DNA from: JBFWIL01 sp050256015
GTDB taxonomy: Bacteria > Bacteroidota > Bacteroidia > Bacteroidales > Prolixibacteraceae
DNA length: 12,906 bases
NCBI GenBank assembly: GCA_050256015.1
Contig: JBFWIL010000058.1
Span: forward strand, 1-12,906
Direction of reading: 5' to 3'
The notes under the pieces are model-generated. The model was not told the origin of the DNA. It made no database searches and saw only the letters and a program-made list of their open reading frames with translations. This document shows positions 6,572-12,906 of the stretch, one piece after another; the first letter of the stretch is position 1; every line of letters starts with the position of its first letter. The position numbers and the translations under genes are program-made.

Positions 6572-7279
6572 ATGAGCGAAGAGAAATACAAGATTCTGCT
6601 GGTTGACGATGAAGTGGATATTCTCGAATTTATTAGTTATAATCTTGAGAAGGAGGGATTTAAGGTGTATACTGCCCAAAACGGGGAGGAAGCCATCCGG
6701 ATAGCCGGGAAGAAGGTTCCCCATCTGATTATTCTGGATGTAATGATGCCCGAAATGGATGGAATTGCCGCCTGTGAGGAACTTCGGAAAATTCCTGCCC
6801 TGCAGACTTGTATCATCGCTTTTCTCACAGCACGCGGGGAGGATTATTCCCAGATTGCCGGCTTTGAAGCAGGTGCTGACGACTACATTACCAAACCCAT
6901 CCGGCCCAAAGTATTGGTTAGTAGGGTAAAAGCTTTGCTTAAGCGGACCGGCGGAGGATCAGGGACAGCGGCAGCTTTGGCTGTTGATGCCGGTAATATG
7001 CTGACTATCGGCGATCTGGTAATTGATAAGGAGCGTTATCTTATTAAAAAGAAAGGGGAGGAGATGATCCTTCCGCGCAAGGAATTTGAACTGCTTTCCC
7101 TGCTGGTTTCCAAAGCCGGCAAGGTTTTTACGCGGGAAGAAATTTATTCTTCCGTGTGGGGAGAAAATGTGGTGGTGGGTGATCGTACCATTGATGTTCA
7201 CATTCGCAAGCTTCGGGAAAAGATTGGGAACAACCATATCCGCACCCTTAAGGGGATAGGTTATAAATTTGTGGAATAG
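6572..7279 (+). CDS. phoB: OmpR/PhoB-family response regulator
   Basis: This 235-residue DNA-binding regulator is the likely partner of the kinase just upstream. The receiver domain (about 6-120) has the acidic pair Asp12/Asp13, phospho-acceptor Asp56 in LDVMMPEMDG, switch Thr86 in LTARGED and Lys108 in the KP motif. A linker (about 121-137) leads to a winged helix-turn-helix effector (about 138-235) with the recognition-helix segment DRTIDVHIRKLREKIG and the closing wing TLKGIGYKF, typical of the PhoB/OmpR class. Such proteins bind tandem half-sites at 10-11 bp period, as seen at 5410-5449. The open frame extends upstream into the kinase gene, but the receiver begins at MSEEKYKILLVDDE, so the ATG at 6572 is used. 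It ends 12 bp from the convergent PAP2-like gene. The family is certain; the phosphate role is inferred from context. Confidence 0.9.
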   Translation: MSEEKYKILLVDDEVDILEFISYNLEKEGFKVYTAQNGEEAIRIAGKKVPHLIILDVMMPEMDGIAACEELRKIPALQTCIIAFLTARGEDYSQIAGFEAGADDYITKPIRPKVLVSRVKALLKRTGGGSGTAAALAVDAGNMLTIGDLVIDKERYLIKKKGEEMILPRKEFELLSLLVSKAGKVFTREEIYSSVWGENVVVGDRTIDVHIRKLREKIGNNHIRTLKGIGYKFVE

Positions 7280-7291
7280 AATACAAAATTA

Positions 7292-7921
7292 CTAGATGTA
7301 ATTTATGATCAGGTAATTTACACTGAATCCGATGAAAAATCCTGCGTAGACCTGCAGGGGGTTGTGTCGTTTCAGAACCAGACGGGCGGTTCCCAGAAGT
7401 CCGGCAATACCGACCAGTCCGGTCAGCAGCAGAGAGCTGTTTAGCTGCAGACGCAGCGACAGGGCAATTACCGCGCCGGTCAGTCCGCCTATGGCGGCCA
7501 TGTGGATGCTTATTTTCCAGCGGATAGAAATGATCATCATCAGCAGAACAATCAGTATGGATGAGATAAGGAACAGCCTGTATACCGGATAGACTTCCAG
7601 TTTTCCCAGCAAGATATAGCCCAGGTAGTAGAAAAGGGTACTGACCAGCAGCGGGATGATGCGGTCCTGGCTTTTGCTGAGATCCGTTTTCTTCAGCGGG
7701 TTGAGGCGAAGCAGGGCCAGACTGGTCAGAGGGAGGAGAAAAGTGCTTAGGAAGACGACCAACAAGATTGTCTGTTTTGCCCGGAATGGAAGCAGGGCAA
7801 AATAAAATCCGGAATTCATCAGCAGCAGAAAAGCCAGTGTAGGTATAATCAGCGGATGAAATAGAATAGAGATTCCGTAGGCGATGTGTCTCTGTGCATT
7901 ATATACTCGTACTCGTTTCAT
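7292..7921 (-). CDS. PAP2-like integral membrane protein with degenerate phosphatase motifs
   Basis: This 209-residue protein has about seven hydrophobic segments (roughly 14-34, 48-72, 90-107, 117-133, 143-158, 164-178, 190-207). Traces of the PAP2 lipid-phosphatase motifs remain: SIH140M in place of PSGH, and AR180-x5-H186-x3-Q190 in place of SR-x5-H-x3-D. The Asp that activates the nucleophilic His is therefore Gln, and the first motif (K-x6-RP) is not intact, so phosphatase activity is doubtful. A lipid-binding or transport role could remain. ATG 7921 is chosen; an in-frame TTG at 7951 would add ten residues and sit 5 bp past the rpoN stop. It is the last gene of the asnS - rpoN run and is probably co-transcribed. 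The assignment to the PAP2 superfamily is moderate. Confidence 0.6.
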   Translation of the reverse strand: MKRVRVYNAQRHIAYGISILFHPLIIPTLAFLLLMNSGFYFALLPFRAKQTILLVVFLSTFLLPLTSLALLRLNPLKKTDLSKSQDRIIPLLVSTLFYYLGYILLGKLEVYPVYRLFLISSILIVLLMMIISIRWKISIHMAAIGGLTGAVIALSLRLQLNSSLLLTGLVGIAGLLGTARLVLKRHNPLQVYAGFFIGFSVNYLIINYI

Positions 7922-7955
7922 CTGTGGGCATTTCTTTATCGGTTTTTTCAACAGG

Positions 7956-9407
7956 TTAAAGTTCCTTTCTTAGCCGTGCAACCGGAATCCCGAGTTGTTC
8001 CCGGTATTTGGCAACAGTGCGCCTGGCAATGGGATAGGATTTTTCCTTCAGTATTCCGGCCAGCCGGTCGTCGGTCAGCGGCCGGTGCTTGTCTTCCGCG
8101 GCAACGCATTCTTCCAGGATTTTTTTGATCTCCCGGGTGGAGACCTCTTCACCGGTGTCTTTTTGTATGCCTTCGGAAAAAAAATATTTCAGCGGAAAAA
8201 TCCCGAAATGGGTTTGGATGTATTTGCTGTTCGATACTCTGGAAATAGTCGAAATATCCAGTCCGGTACGGTCGGCGATATCTTTCAGAATCATGGGTCT
8301 GAGCCTGGTTTCGTCTCCGTCTTGAAAATATTCCTTCTGGAAGTTGATGATCTCGGACATGGTCAGCATCAGCGTGTGTTGCCTTTGCCGGATGGCATCG
8401 ATAAACCATTTGGCCGAATCCAGTTTCTGCTTGACAAACAACAGGGCTTCTTTCTGATCCCTGGAGATATTCTTCCGGTTTTCATGGAACGAGCGCATCA
8501 TGCCCAGGTAGGTGTTGTTCATTTTCAGTTCGGGAACATTCCGCTGATTCAAAGAAAGCTGCAGTTCGCCGTCATTGTTCTCAAGTATAAAATCGGGTAC
8601 AATAACCTGGTTGGATTTGTTTAAGGGGGTGTTATTCGAGCTTCCGGGTTTGGGATTCAGTTTCAGAATTTCGGAAATGGCCTGTTTCAGTTTTTCTTCG
8701 TCAATTTCATATTTACGCAGAATTTTATCATAATGTTTTCTGGTAAATTCTTCAAAATTGTCCTGCAGGATTTTGACCGCCAGCTTTAGTGCAGGGCTTT
8801 CTTTCTTTCTCTGTAGTTGCAAAAGCAGGCATTCCTGCAGGTTACGTGCTCCGATTCCGGCAGGGTCAAAATCCTGAATGACTTTAAGAATTTTTTCCAG
8901 TTCGGTTTCGCAGACGTTCATATTATGTGAAAAGGCCAGATCATCACTGATTGACAACAGGTCACGGCGCAGGTAACCGTCTTCGTCAATATTTCCGATA
9001 AGGTATTCTGCAAGTTTTTTTTGCTGTTCTGTCAGGCTGACAAGGTTGAGTTGTTCCTGCATGGACTCGTAAAAACTGATTCCGGCAGAGAAGGGCAAAT
9101 CGACCTGCTTGTCATCTCTGGAATAATTATTTGCTGAAAGCCTGTATTCTGGAATATCATCATCCTCCAGGTAGTCTTCCAGGCTGAATTCTTCATTATC
9201 AGTATCCTGTGCCGGTTGTTCTTCCGTTATTCCTTCTTCATCCGGGGAAGTTTCTGCCATTTCCAGCACCGGATTTTCCTCCAGTTCCTTTTTAATGCGC
9301 TGCTCCAACTGTACAGCAGGAATTTCCAGAAGCTTGATCACCTGTATTTGCTGGGGCGAAAGCTTCTGTAACAGTTTCTGCTGTAAGCTGAGTTTCTGCG
9401 AAGGCAT
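7956..9407 (-). CDS. rpoN: RNA polymerase sigma-54 factor
   Basis: Sigma-54 directs RNA polymerase to -24/-12 promoters and needs AAA+ enhancer-binding proteins to open DNA. All parts are present in 483 residues. The Gln/Leu-rich region I (1-50) includes LLQKLSPQQIQVIKLLE. An acidic region II (about 52-105) contains DYLEDDDIPEY. The core-binding domain covers about 110-300. A helix-turn-helix lies near 388-425 (LKDIADRTGLDISTISR), and the RpoN box ARRTVAKYRE is at 461-470, 13 residues from the C-terminus. Length and order fit full-length RpoN. It starts 36 bp downstream of the asnS stop with no visible terminator or good promoter in the gap, so it is probably transcribed with asnS. No sigma-54 activator gene is visible in this window. 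Confidence 0.95.
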   Translation of the reverse strand: MPSQKLSLQQKLLQKLSPQQIQVIKLLEIPAVQLEQRIKKELEENPVLEMAETSPDEEGITEEQPAQDTDNEEFSLEDYLEDDDIPEYRLSANNYSRDDKQVDLPFSAGISFYESMQEQLNLVSLTEQQKKLAEYLIGNIDEDGYLRRDLLSISDDLAFSHNMNVCETELEKILKVIQDFDPAGIGARNLQECLLLQLQRKKESPALKLAVKILQDNFEEFTRKHYDKILRKYEIDEEKLKQAISEILKLNPKPGSSNNTPLNKSNQVIVPDFILENNDGELQLSLNQRNVPELKMNNTYLGMMRSFHENRKNISRDQKEALLFVKQKLDSAKWFIDAIRQRQHTLMLTMSEIINFQKEYFQDGDETRLRPMILKDIADRTGLDISTISRVSNSKYIQTHFGIFPLKYFFSEGIQKDTGEEVSTREIKKILEECVAAEDKHRPLTDDRLAGILKEKSYPIARRTVAKYREQLGIPVARLRKEL

Positions 9408-9443
9408 CGTCTTGCTGTTTACCCAAAGATAATATTATTCCGT

Positions 9444-10880
9444 TTAAAATTCTGCACTTTTGGGGGTGCGGGGAAAAGCAATCACATCGCGGATGTTCCC
9501 CATGCCGGTTACAAAAAGGATAAACCTTTCAAAGCCCAGGCCGAATCCGGAATGGGGTACGGAGCCAAACCTGCGGGTATCCAGGTACCACCACATTTCG
9601 CCGGAGGGTATGTTCAGCTCTTTCATGCGTGCAGTCAGCTTGTCGTAATCGGCTTCCCTTTCCGATCCTCCGATAATTTCTCCGATCTGGGGGAAAAGCA
9701 CATCCATGGCTGCCACCGTCTTGCCGTCTTTATTTTGCTTCATGTAAAAGGCCTTGATCTCTTTCGGATAATCGATCAGGATCACCGGCTTCTGAAAGTG
9801 TTTTTCCACCAGGTAGCGTTCATGTTCGCTTTGCAGGTCAACGCCCCATTCCACCGGGAACTGGAATTTTCCCTTTTTATGAGCCTTGGATTTTTTCAGG
9901 ATGTCTATTGCCTCAGTGTAGCTGCAGCGTACAAAATCATTGTTACATACAAACTGCAGTTTCTCGAGCAGTTCCATGGAGCGCTGGTCGGCAGGCTTGT
10001 TTTTTTCTTCCTGCTGCATACGGTTGCTCAAAAATTTCAGATCGTCCATGCAGTTTTTCAGGGCATAGCCAATGAGGTATTTCAGGAATTCTTCGGCCAG
10101 ATCCATGTTGTCTTCCAGCTCATAAAAGGCCATCTCGGGTTCGATCATCCAGAATTCGGACAGATGCCGGGTAGTGTTTGAATTTTCTGCCCGGAAAGTA
10201 GGGCCGAAGGTGTATATTTCTCCAAGTGCGGTAGCCCCGAGTTCCCCTTCCAGCTGGCCTGATACGGTTAAGTTGGTGGAGCGGCCGAAAAAGTCCTGTG
10301 CAAAGTCTACTTCCCCGTCTTCTGTCAGCGGGGGATTTTGTGCGGGCAGGGTGGACACCCGAAACATTTGTCCGGCTCCTTCGGCGTCGGAAGCCGTGAT
10401 GATTGGTGTGTGGAGGTAATAAAACCCCTTGTCATTAAAAAATTTATGAATGGCGTAGGCTATGGCATGACGAATACGGAATACGGCTCCGAAGGTGGTT
10501 GTCCGAAAGCGCAGATGGGCATTTTCCCTCAGAAATTCCAAACTGTGTTTTTTGGGCTGGATCGGGTATTTTTCGGGATCGGCTTTGCCGTAGATTTGGA
10601 TCTGTGTGGCATGCAACTCAACCGATTGTTCGCTTCCCGGCGATTCTACCAGCTTCCCTTTTACGGACAGGGAGGTGCTGGTGTTGATATCTTTCAGGAA
10701 ATCTTCTCCAAAGGTATCTACTTCTGCCACCACCTGCAGGTTATGAATGGTCGATCCGTCGTTTAGGGCAATGAAGCTGACGTTCTTGCTGCCTCTTTTG
10801 GTCCTGACCCAGCCTTTCACCAGGGCCTCCCGGCCCACTTTCCCGGAGATCAGGATTTCCTTAATTTTCTCGCGTTTCAT
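9444..10880 (-). CDS. asnS: Asparaginyl-tRNA synthetase
   Basis: This enzyme attaches asparagine to tRNA(Asn) in the cytoplasm. The 478-residue protein is a class IIb synthetase. It has an N-terminal OB-fold anticodon-binding domain (about 17-100, VKGWVRTKRGSK), motif 1 around 145-165 (FYYLHTPIITASDAEGAG), motif 2 around 226-250 (GPTFRAENSNTTRHLSEF) and motif 3 at 445-454 (GFGLGFERFI). GNIRDVIAFPRTP closes the C-terminus. The GPTFRAENSNT motif and overall length separate it from aspartyl- and lysyl-tRNA synthetases. A strong promoter match lies about 75-105 bp upstream, and its leader can form two hairpins. It heads the asnS - rpoN - PAP2-like run. No T-box elements are seen, as expected outside Firmicutes. 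Confidence 0.96.
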   Translation of the reverse strand: MKREKIKEILISGKVGREALVKGWVRTKRGSKNVSFIALNDGSTIHNLQVVAEVDTFGEDFLKDINTSTSLSVKGKLVESPGSEQSVELHATQIQIYGKADPEKYPIQPKKHSLEFLRENAHLRFRTTTFGAVFRIRHAIAYAIHKFFNDKGFYYLHTPIITASDAEGAGQMFRVSTLPAQNPPLTEDGEVDFAQDFFGRSTNLTVSGQLEGELGATALGEIYTFGPTFRAENSNTTRHLSEFWMIEPEMAFYELEDNMDLAEEFLKYLIGYALKNCMDDLKFLSNRMQQEEKNKPADQRSMELLEKLQFVCNNDFVRCSYTEAIDILKKSKAHKKGKFQFPVEWGVDLQSEHERYLVEKHFQKPVILIDYPKEIKAFYMKQNKDGKTVAAMDVLFPQIGEIIGGSEREADYDKLTARMKELNIPSGEMWWYLDTRRFGSVPHSGFGLGFERFILFVTGMGNIRDVIAFPRTPKSAEF

Positions 10881-10898
10881 GTACTCTAATTTATTTTT

Positions 10899-10948
10899 GC
10901 AATTTGTGCCAATTGCCGGTTCCCCTCTGATTTTTTGACGGAAAACCG
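10899..10948 (-). promoter_or_regulatory. asnS 5' leader with two tandem hairpins
   Basis: On the asnS strand, CGGTTTTCC (10948-10940) can pair with GGGGAACCG (10925-10917) to give a nine-pair stem with a 14-base loop. Two of its pairs are G-U in this RNA but would be A-C mismatches in the opposite-strand RNA. One base later GCAATT (10916-10911) pairs perfectly with AATTGC (10904-10899) around a six-base loop. The predicted transcription start is near 10948, so the first stem would sit at the very 5' end of the mRNA. No T-run follows either stem. The role is unknown: mRNA protection or translational control is possible, as is chance. Confidence 0.35.
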
Positions 10949-10953
10949 ATCAG

Positions 10954-10985
10954 CAAAAGTACATTTTTCTGTTTATCCCGTCAAA
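10954..10985 (-). promoter_or_regulatory. Promoter of asnS (Bacteroidota-type -33/-7)
   Basis: Read on the minus strand, TTTG (10985-10982) is followed after exactly 20 bases by TACTTTTG (10961-10954). Both elements match the -33 TTTG and -7 TAnnTTTG consensus of primary sigma-factor promoters in Bacteroidota, with a normal spacing. The predicted start near 10948 leaves a leader of about 68 nt before the asnS ATG. This is the best-formed promoter in the window. Confidence 0.7.
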
Positions 10986-11187
10986 TTACCCTGCTGAAAA
11001 TAAAATGCGGCTGAATGGCGGATACACAGCTGTTCTGTATCCATTTTCCGGATTTCGGATTCGGAAAGATAAGTTTGCCTGAATTTTACTACCTGGGAGC
11101 GTCATAAGTCTTGTCCTTTTTCGACTGCATAGCGTGGCTGAGATGAAAATTAACGGCGTTATTATTAACTAATCATTTGTTTTCTTG

Positions 11188-11195
11188 TAATTTTG
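11188..11195 (+). promoter_or_regulatory. Candidate -7 promoter element for the DUF2797 gene
   Basis: TAATTTTG fits TAnnTTTG exactly and lies 25 bp before the ATG at 11221. No TTTG is present about 20 bp upstream. An alternative pair is TTTG at 11176-11179 with TACCTTTT at 11197-11204, spaced 17 bp with one mismatch. The region is T-rich, so the exact element is uncertain. Confidence 0.35.
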
Positions 11196-11220
11196 TTACC
11201 TTTTCTTTATTTGTTCAGCT

Positions 11221-12024
11221 ATGAATTATCAGGGAAATATCATGAAAATGCGTACCGAACCGGCTGAGCCGGTACGCTATTTTTTGCCCGTCGGCAATCA
11301 GGAGGTGGACATGAATACCCTGCTGGGCAAACAGATCCGGTTTCGTTTTGACGGGCAGATCAACTGTACAGTTTGCGGAAGGCGAACCAGGACTTCCTTT
11401 GGTCAGGGATTCTGCTTCTCCTGCTTTAAAACGGCTCCTCAGGCCGATGATTCGGTGATGCATCCCGAATTGTCCCTGGCCCAGTTTGGCATCAGCCGGA
11501 ACAGGGAATGGTCGGAGGCCAACGATTTGATCGATCATTATGTTTATCTTGCGGTCTCCGGTGATGTGAAAGTGGGGGTTACCCGGAGCCATCAGGTGGC
11601 AGTCCGGTGGATTGACCAGGGCGCCAGTTATGCCGTTCGGTTGGCTAAAACGCCCAACCGGCATATTGCCGGAGTGATCGAAGTATTTTTGAAAAAATAT
11701 TATGCCGACAAGACCAACTGGAGGGATATGCTTCGCAATAAGATTAATGAGAACATCGATTTGCAGGCGGAACGGAACCGGGCTATAGGTCTGCTTCCGG
11801 CTGAATTGCAGCAATATGCCTGTGCTGATCCTAAAATTGTCTGCCTGAGTTATCCCGTGCTGGAATATCCGGTCAAAGTAAGCAGTTTGAACTTTGATAA
11901 GCAGCCGCAGATTGGGGGAGTGCTGTTCGGCATTAGGGGGCAGTACCTGATTTTCGAAAAAGGCAGGGTGTTAAATATTCGCCGGCATAACGGCTATTGG
12001 CTGAACATGGCTGTAGAAAGTTGA
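11221..12024 (+). CDS. DUF2797 family protein with N-terminal zinc-ribbon-like cysteines
   Basis: This 267-residue cytoplasmic protein of unknown function belongs to the DUF2797 family. Cys49-x2-Cys52 and Cys65-x2-Cys68 (CTVCG and GFCFSC) look like a zinc ribbon. The family core is at about 105-165, with HYVYLAVSGDVKVGVTR (108-124) and RWIDQGA (129-135), followed by DKTNWRDMLRNKI (157-169). The VYLA...KVGVTR segment loosely recalls the start of a GIY-YIG fold, but catalytic residues cannot be assigned. From memory, family members usually carry two more Cys in a C-x3-PE-x-C segment. Here the matching residues are Ser78 and Ser85 (SVMHPELS). ATG 11221 fits the family start; Met8 and Met31 are later in-frame alternatives, and Met31 has a strong ribosome-binding site. 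It is probably a single-gene unit upstream of ilvE. Confidence 0.75.
   Translation: MNYQGNIMKMRTEPAEPVRYFLPVGNQEVDMNTLLGKQIRFRFDGQINCTVCGRRTRTSFGQGFCFSCFKTAPQADDSVMHPELSLAQFGISRNREWSEANDLIDHYVYLAVSGDVKVGVTRSHQVAVRWIDQGASYAVRLAKTPNRHIAGVIEVFLKKYYADKTNWRDMLRNKINENIDLQAERNRAIGLLPAELQQYACADPKIVCLSYPVLEYPVKVSSLNFDKQPQIGGVLFGIRGQYLIFEKGRVLNIRRHNGYWLNMAVES
11250..11285 (+). terminator. Terminator-like hairpin plus T-run inside the DUF2797 coding start
   Basis: GCGTACC (11250-11256) pairs perfectly with GGTACGC (11271-11277), and inside it GGC-TGA-GCC can extend the stem. A competing compact form is ACCGGC (11259-11264) with GCCGGT (11268-11273) around a TGA loop. Two bases later comes a run of six T (11280-11285). 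Outside this gene it would be read as an intrinsic terminator. Here it lies 30-65 bases after the start codon, in codons 10-22, which would suit early attenuation. Function is unproven. Confidence 0.35.
11300..11313 (+). promoter_or_regulatory. Strong Shine-Dalgarno before an internal in-frame ATG of the DUF2797 gene
   Basis: AGGAGGT (11300-11306) stands four bases before ATG 11311-11313, which is codon 31 of the frame. Most starts in this window have no such sequence, including the upstream ATG at 11221. Initiation here would give a 237-residue protein that still keeps all four Cys. In the longer frame these bases encode Gln-Glu-Val-Asp, so chance is possible. Confidence 0.3.
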
Positions 12025-12145
12025 AAGACGCATATAAGAAAGGAAAAATTTTCCCGGGTCCTTTGGCCAAGGGATTTGATTATTCTGCGATTTTTTTTGT
12101 TATTTTAGGGTTTTTGAAAAAACAGGGCGACAAATAATTATTATT

Positions 12146-12906
12146 ATGAAAAAAATAGATTGGAAAAGCTTAGGCTTTGGATACAGGAAAACGAACCTGA
12201 ATGTCCGTTGTATATGTAAAGATGGACAATGGGGGCCGCTTGAGCTCAGCGATTCTGAATATCTTTCCCTTCATATGGCAGCTACCTGTTTGCATTATGG
12301 TCAGGAGGCCTTTGAAGGACTGAAGGCTTTCCGGGGAAAAGACGGTAAAGTACGCGTTTTTCGCATGGATGAAAATGCCAAGCGGTTGCAGTCGTCCTGT
12401 GACGGTATTCTGATGTCTCAACTGCCTGTTGAATTGTTTGAAGAAGCCGTGCGGTTGGTTGTGAACCGGAATATGGAGTTTGTTCCTCCGTATGGGTCTG
12501 GTTCTTCGCTTTATATTCGTCCGCTGCTGATTGGTACGGGACCGGAAATCGGAGTTAAGCCGGCCAGGGAATACATGTTCATTGTTTTTGTTATGCCGGT
12601 CGGACCGTACTATCCGCAGGGGTTTAAGCCTACCGATGTGATTATCATGCGGCAGTATGACCGGGTTGCTCCGCAGGGAACAGGACGGTACAAAATCGGA
12701 GGAAACTATGCTGCCAGTCTGGTTGCCGGGGAAAAAGCCAAGAAAGAAGGATATTCTGCTATTTTATACCTGGATGCCAGGGAAAAAAAGTATATTGATG
12801 AAAGCGGGGCGGCCAACTTCTTTGGCGTCAAAAACAATACCTATGTAACTCCGAAGTCGGATTCTGTTTTACCCTCGATTACAAACATGAGTATCATGCA
12901 GATTGC
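12146..12906 (+). CDS. ilvE: Branched-chain amino acid aminotransferase (3' end outside window)
   Basis: This PLP enzyme transfers the amino group between glutamate and the keto acids of leucine, isoleucine and valine. The first 253 codons are present and the frame is open to the right edge; full proteins of this type have about 340-360 residues. Class IV aminotransferase hallmarks are clear: an LHYGQEAFEGLKAF segment (49-62), an RVFRMDENAKRL segment (70-81), an LYIRPLLIGTG segment (122-132), and the PLP lysine Lys183 in GRYKIGGNYAASL. ESGAANFFGV follows at about 223-232. This pattern is the longer BCAT form found in Bacteroidota and eukaryotes rather than the E. coli IlvE form. The start ATG at 12146 is directly followed by the family N-terminus. 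A TTTG (12075-12078) and a TATTTTAG (12101-12108) upstream are a possible but weak promoter, spaced 22 bp. Confidence 0.93.
   Translation, partial: MKKIDWKSLGFGYRKTNLNVRCICKDGQWGPLELSDSEYLSLHMAATCLHYGQEAFEGLKAFRGKDGKVRVFRMDENAKRLQSSCDGILMSQLPVELFEEAVRLVVNRNMEFVPPYGSGSSLYIRPLLIGTGPEIGVKPAREYMFIVFVMPVGPYYPQGFKPTDVIIMRQYDRVAPQGTGRYKIGGNYAASLVAGEKAKKEGYSAILYLDAREKKYIDESGAANFFGVKNNTYVTPKSDSVLPSITNMSIMQI

Larger units (their letters stand above)
10881..11220. other. Gene-free 340-bp divergent intergenic region with inverted repeats
   Basis: This region separates asnS (-) from the DUF2797 gene (+). It holds the asnS promoter and leader at the left and the likely DUF2797 promoter at the right. The middle (about 10986-11185) has no convincing reading frame, tRNA or known riboswitch. 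Two inverted repeats stand out. GGATACA (11020-11026) pairs with TGTATCC (11036-11042) around 9 bases. TTTCCG (11045-11050) pairs with CGGAAA (11062-11067) around 11 bases that contain the direct repeat TCGGATT-like units. These could be operators or a small transcript. Confidence 0.5.

Noticed and set aside
7922..7951. N-terminal ten-codon extension of the PAP2-like protein from a TTG start
   Set aside because: A TTG start is less likely than the ATG at 7921, and the added residues (rich in Lys and Pro) are not needed for the membrane fold. It cannot be excluded.
11140..11160. GGCTGAGATGA resembling the CTGAGA element of a TPP riboswitch
   Set aside because: The rest of the TPP aptamer is absent, including the ACCTGAT and GGATAATGCCAGCG segments, and the downstream gene is not a thiamine gene.
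12042..12074. Short palindromes (GGAAAAATTTTCC and CCTTTGGCCAAGG) between the DUF2797 gene and ilvE as a terminator
   Set aside because: The loops are too small or the match imperfect, and no stem plus T-run of terminator form can be drawn.

Overview
The window looks like a chromosomal segment of a member of the Bacteroidota (Bacteroidia-like). The evidence is promoter elements of the TTTG / TAnnTTTG type, few Shine-Dalgarno sequences, a PiT phosphate transporter fused to a PhoU-like tail, and the run asnS - rpoN - PAP2-like membrane gene. Genus cannot be read from the sequence. No mobile element, CRISPR array, tRNA or rRNA is visible. Most of the window is housekeeping or conserved accessory content, so I do not see a large unknown system. 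The features most worth a second look are small gene modules and regulatory DNA.

Layout: (1) 1-242 is the 3' end of riboflavin synthase. (2) 289-1389 (-) is a three-part universal stress protein that faces it. (3) 1557-3022 (+) is a tight pterin cluster: a PTR1/FolM-type reductase, a FolX-type dihydroneopterin-triphosphate epimerase (easily mistaken for FolB) and a short HPPK (FolK). (4) 3100-7279 is a probable phosphate module: a PiT transporter with a C-terminal PhoU-like domain (-), divergent from a PhoR-like kinase and a PhoB-like response regulator (+). The shared 150-bp control region carries four half-sites at an 11-bp period. (5) 7292-10880 (-) is a co-directional run read in the order asnS, rpoN (sigma-54), PAP2-like membrane protein, with a well-formed promoter and a structured leader before asnS. 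(6) 10881-11220 is a gene-free 340-bp divergent region with several inverted repeats. (7) 11221-12024 (+) is a DUF2797 protein with a terminator-like hairpin just inside its reading frame. (8) 12146-end (+) is the first two thirds of a branched-chain aminotransferase.

How the genes may work together: FolM-like plus FolX-like enzymes are the two steps specific to tetrahydromonapterin synthesis in proteobacteria, and the FolK beside them joins this to folate. In the phosphate module, transporter, PhoU-like domain, a kinase with almost no external loop, and regulator sit together. This fits a circuit in which transport state is read by the PhoU-like domain and passed to the kinase. asnS, rpoN and the PAP2-like gene are probably co-transcribed.
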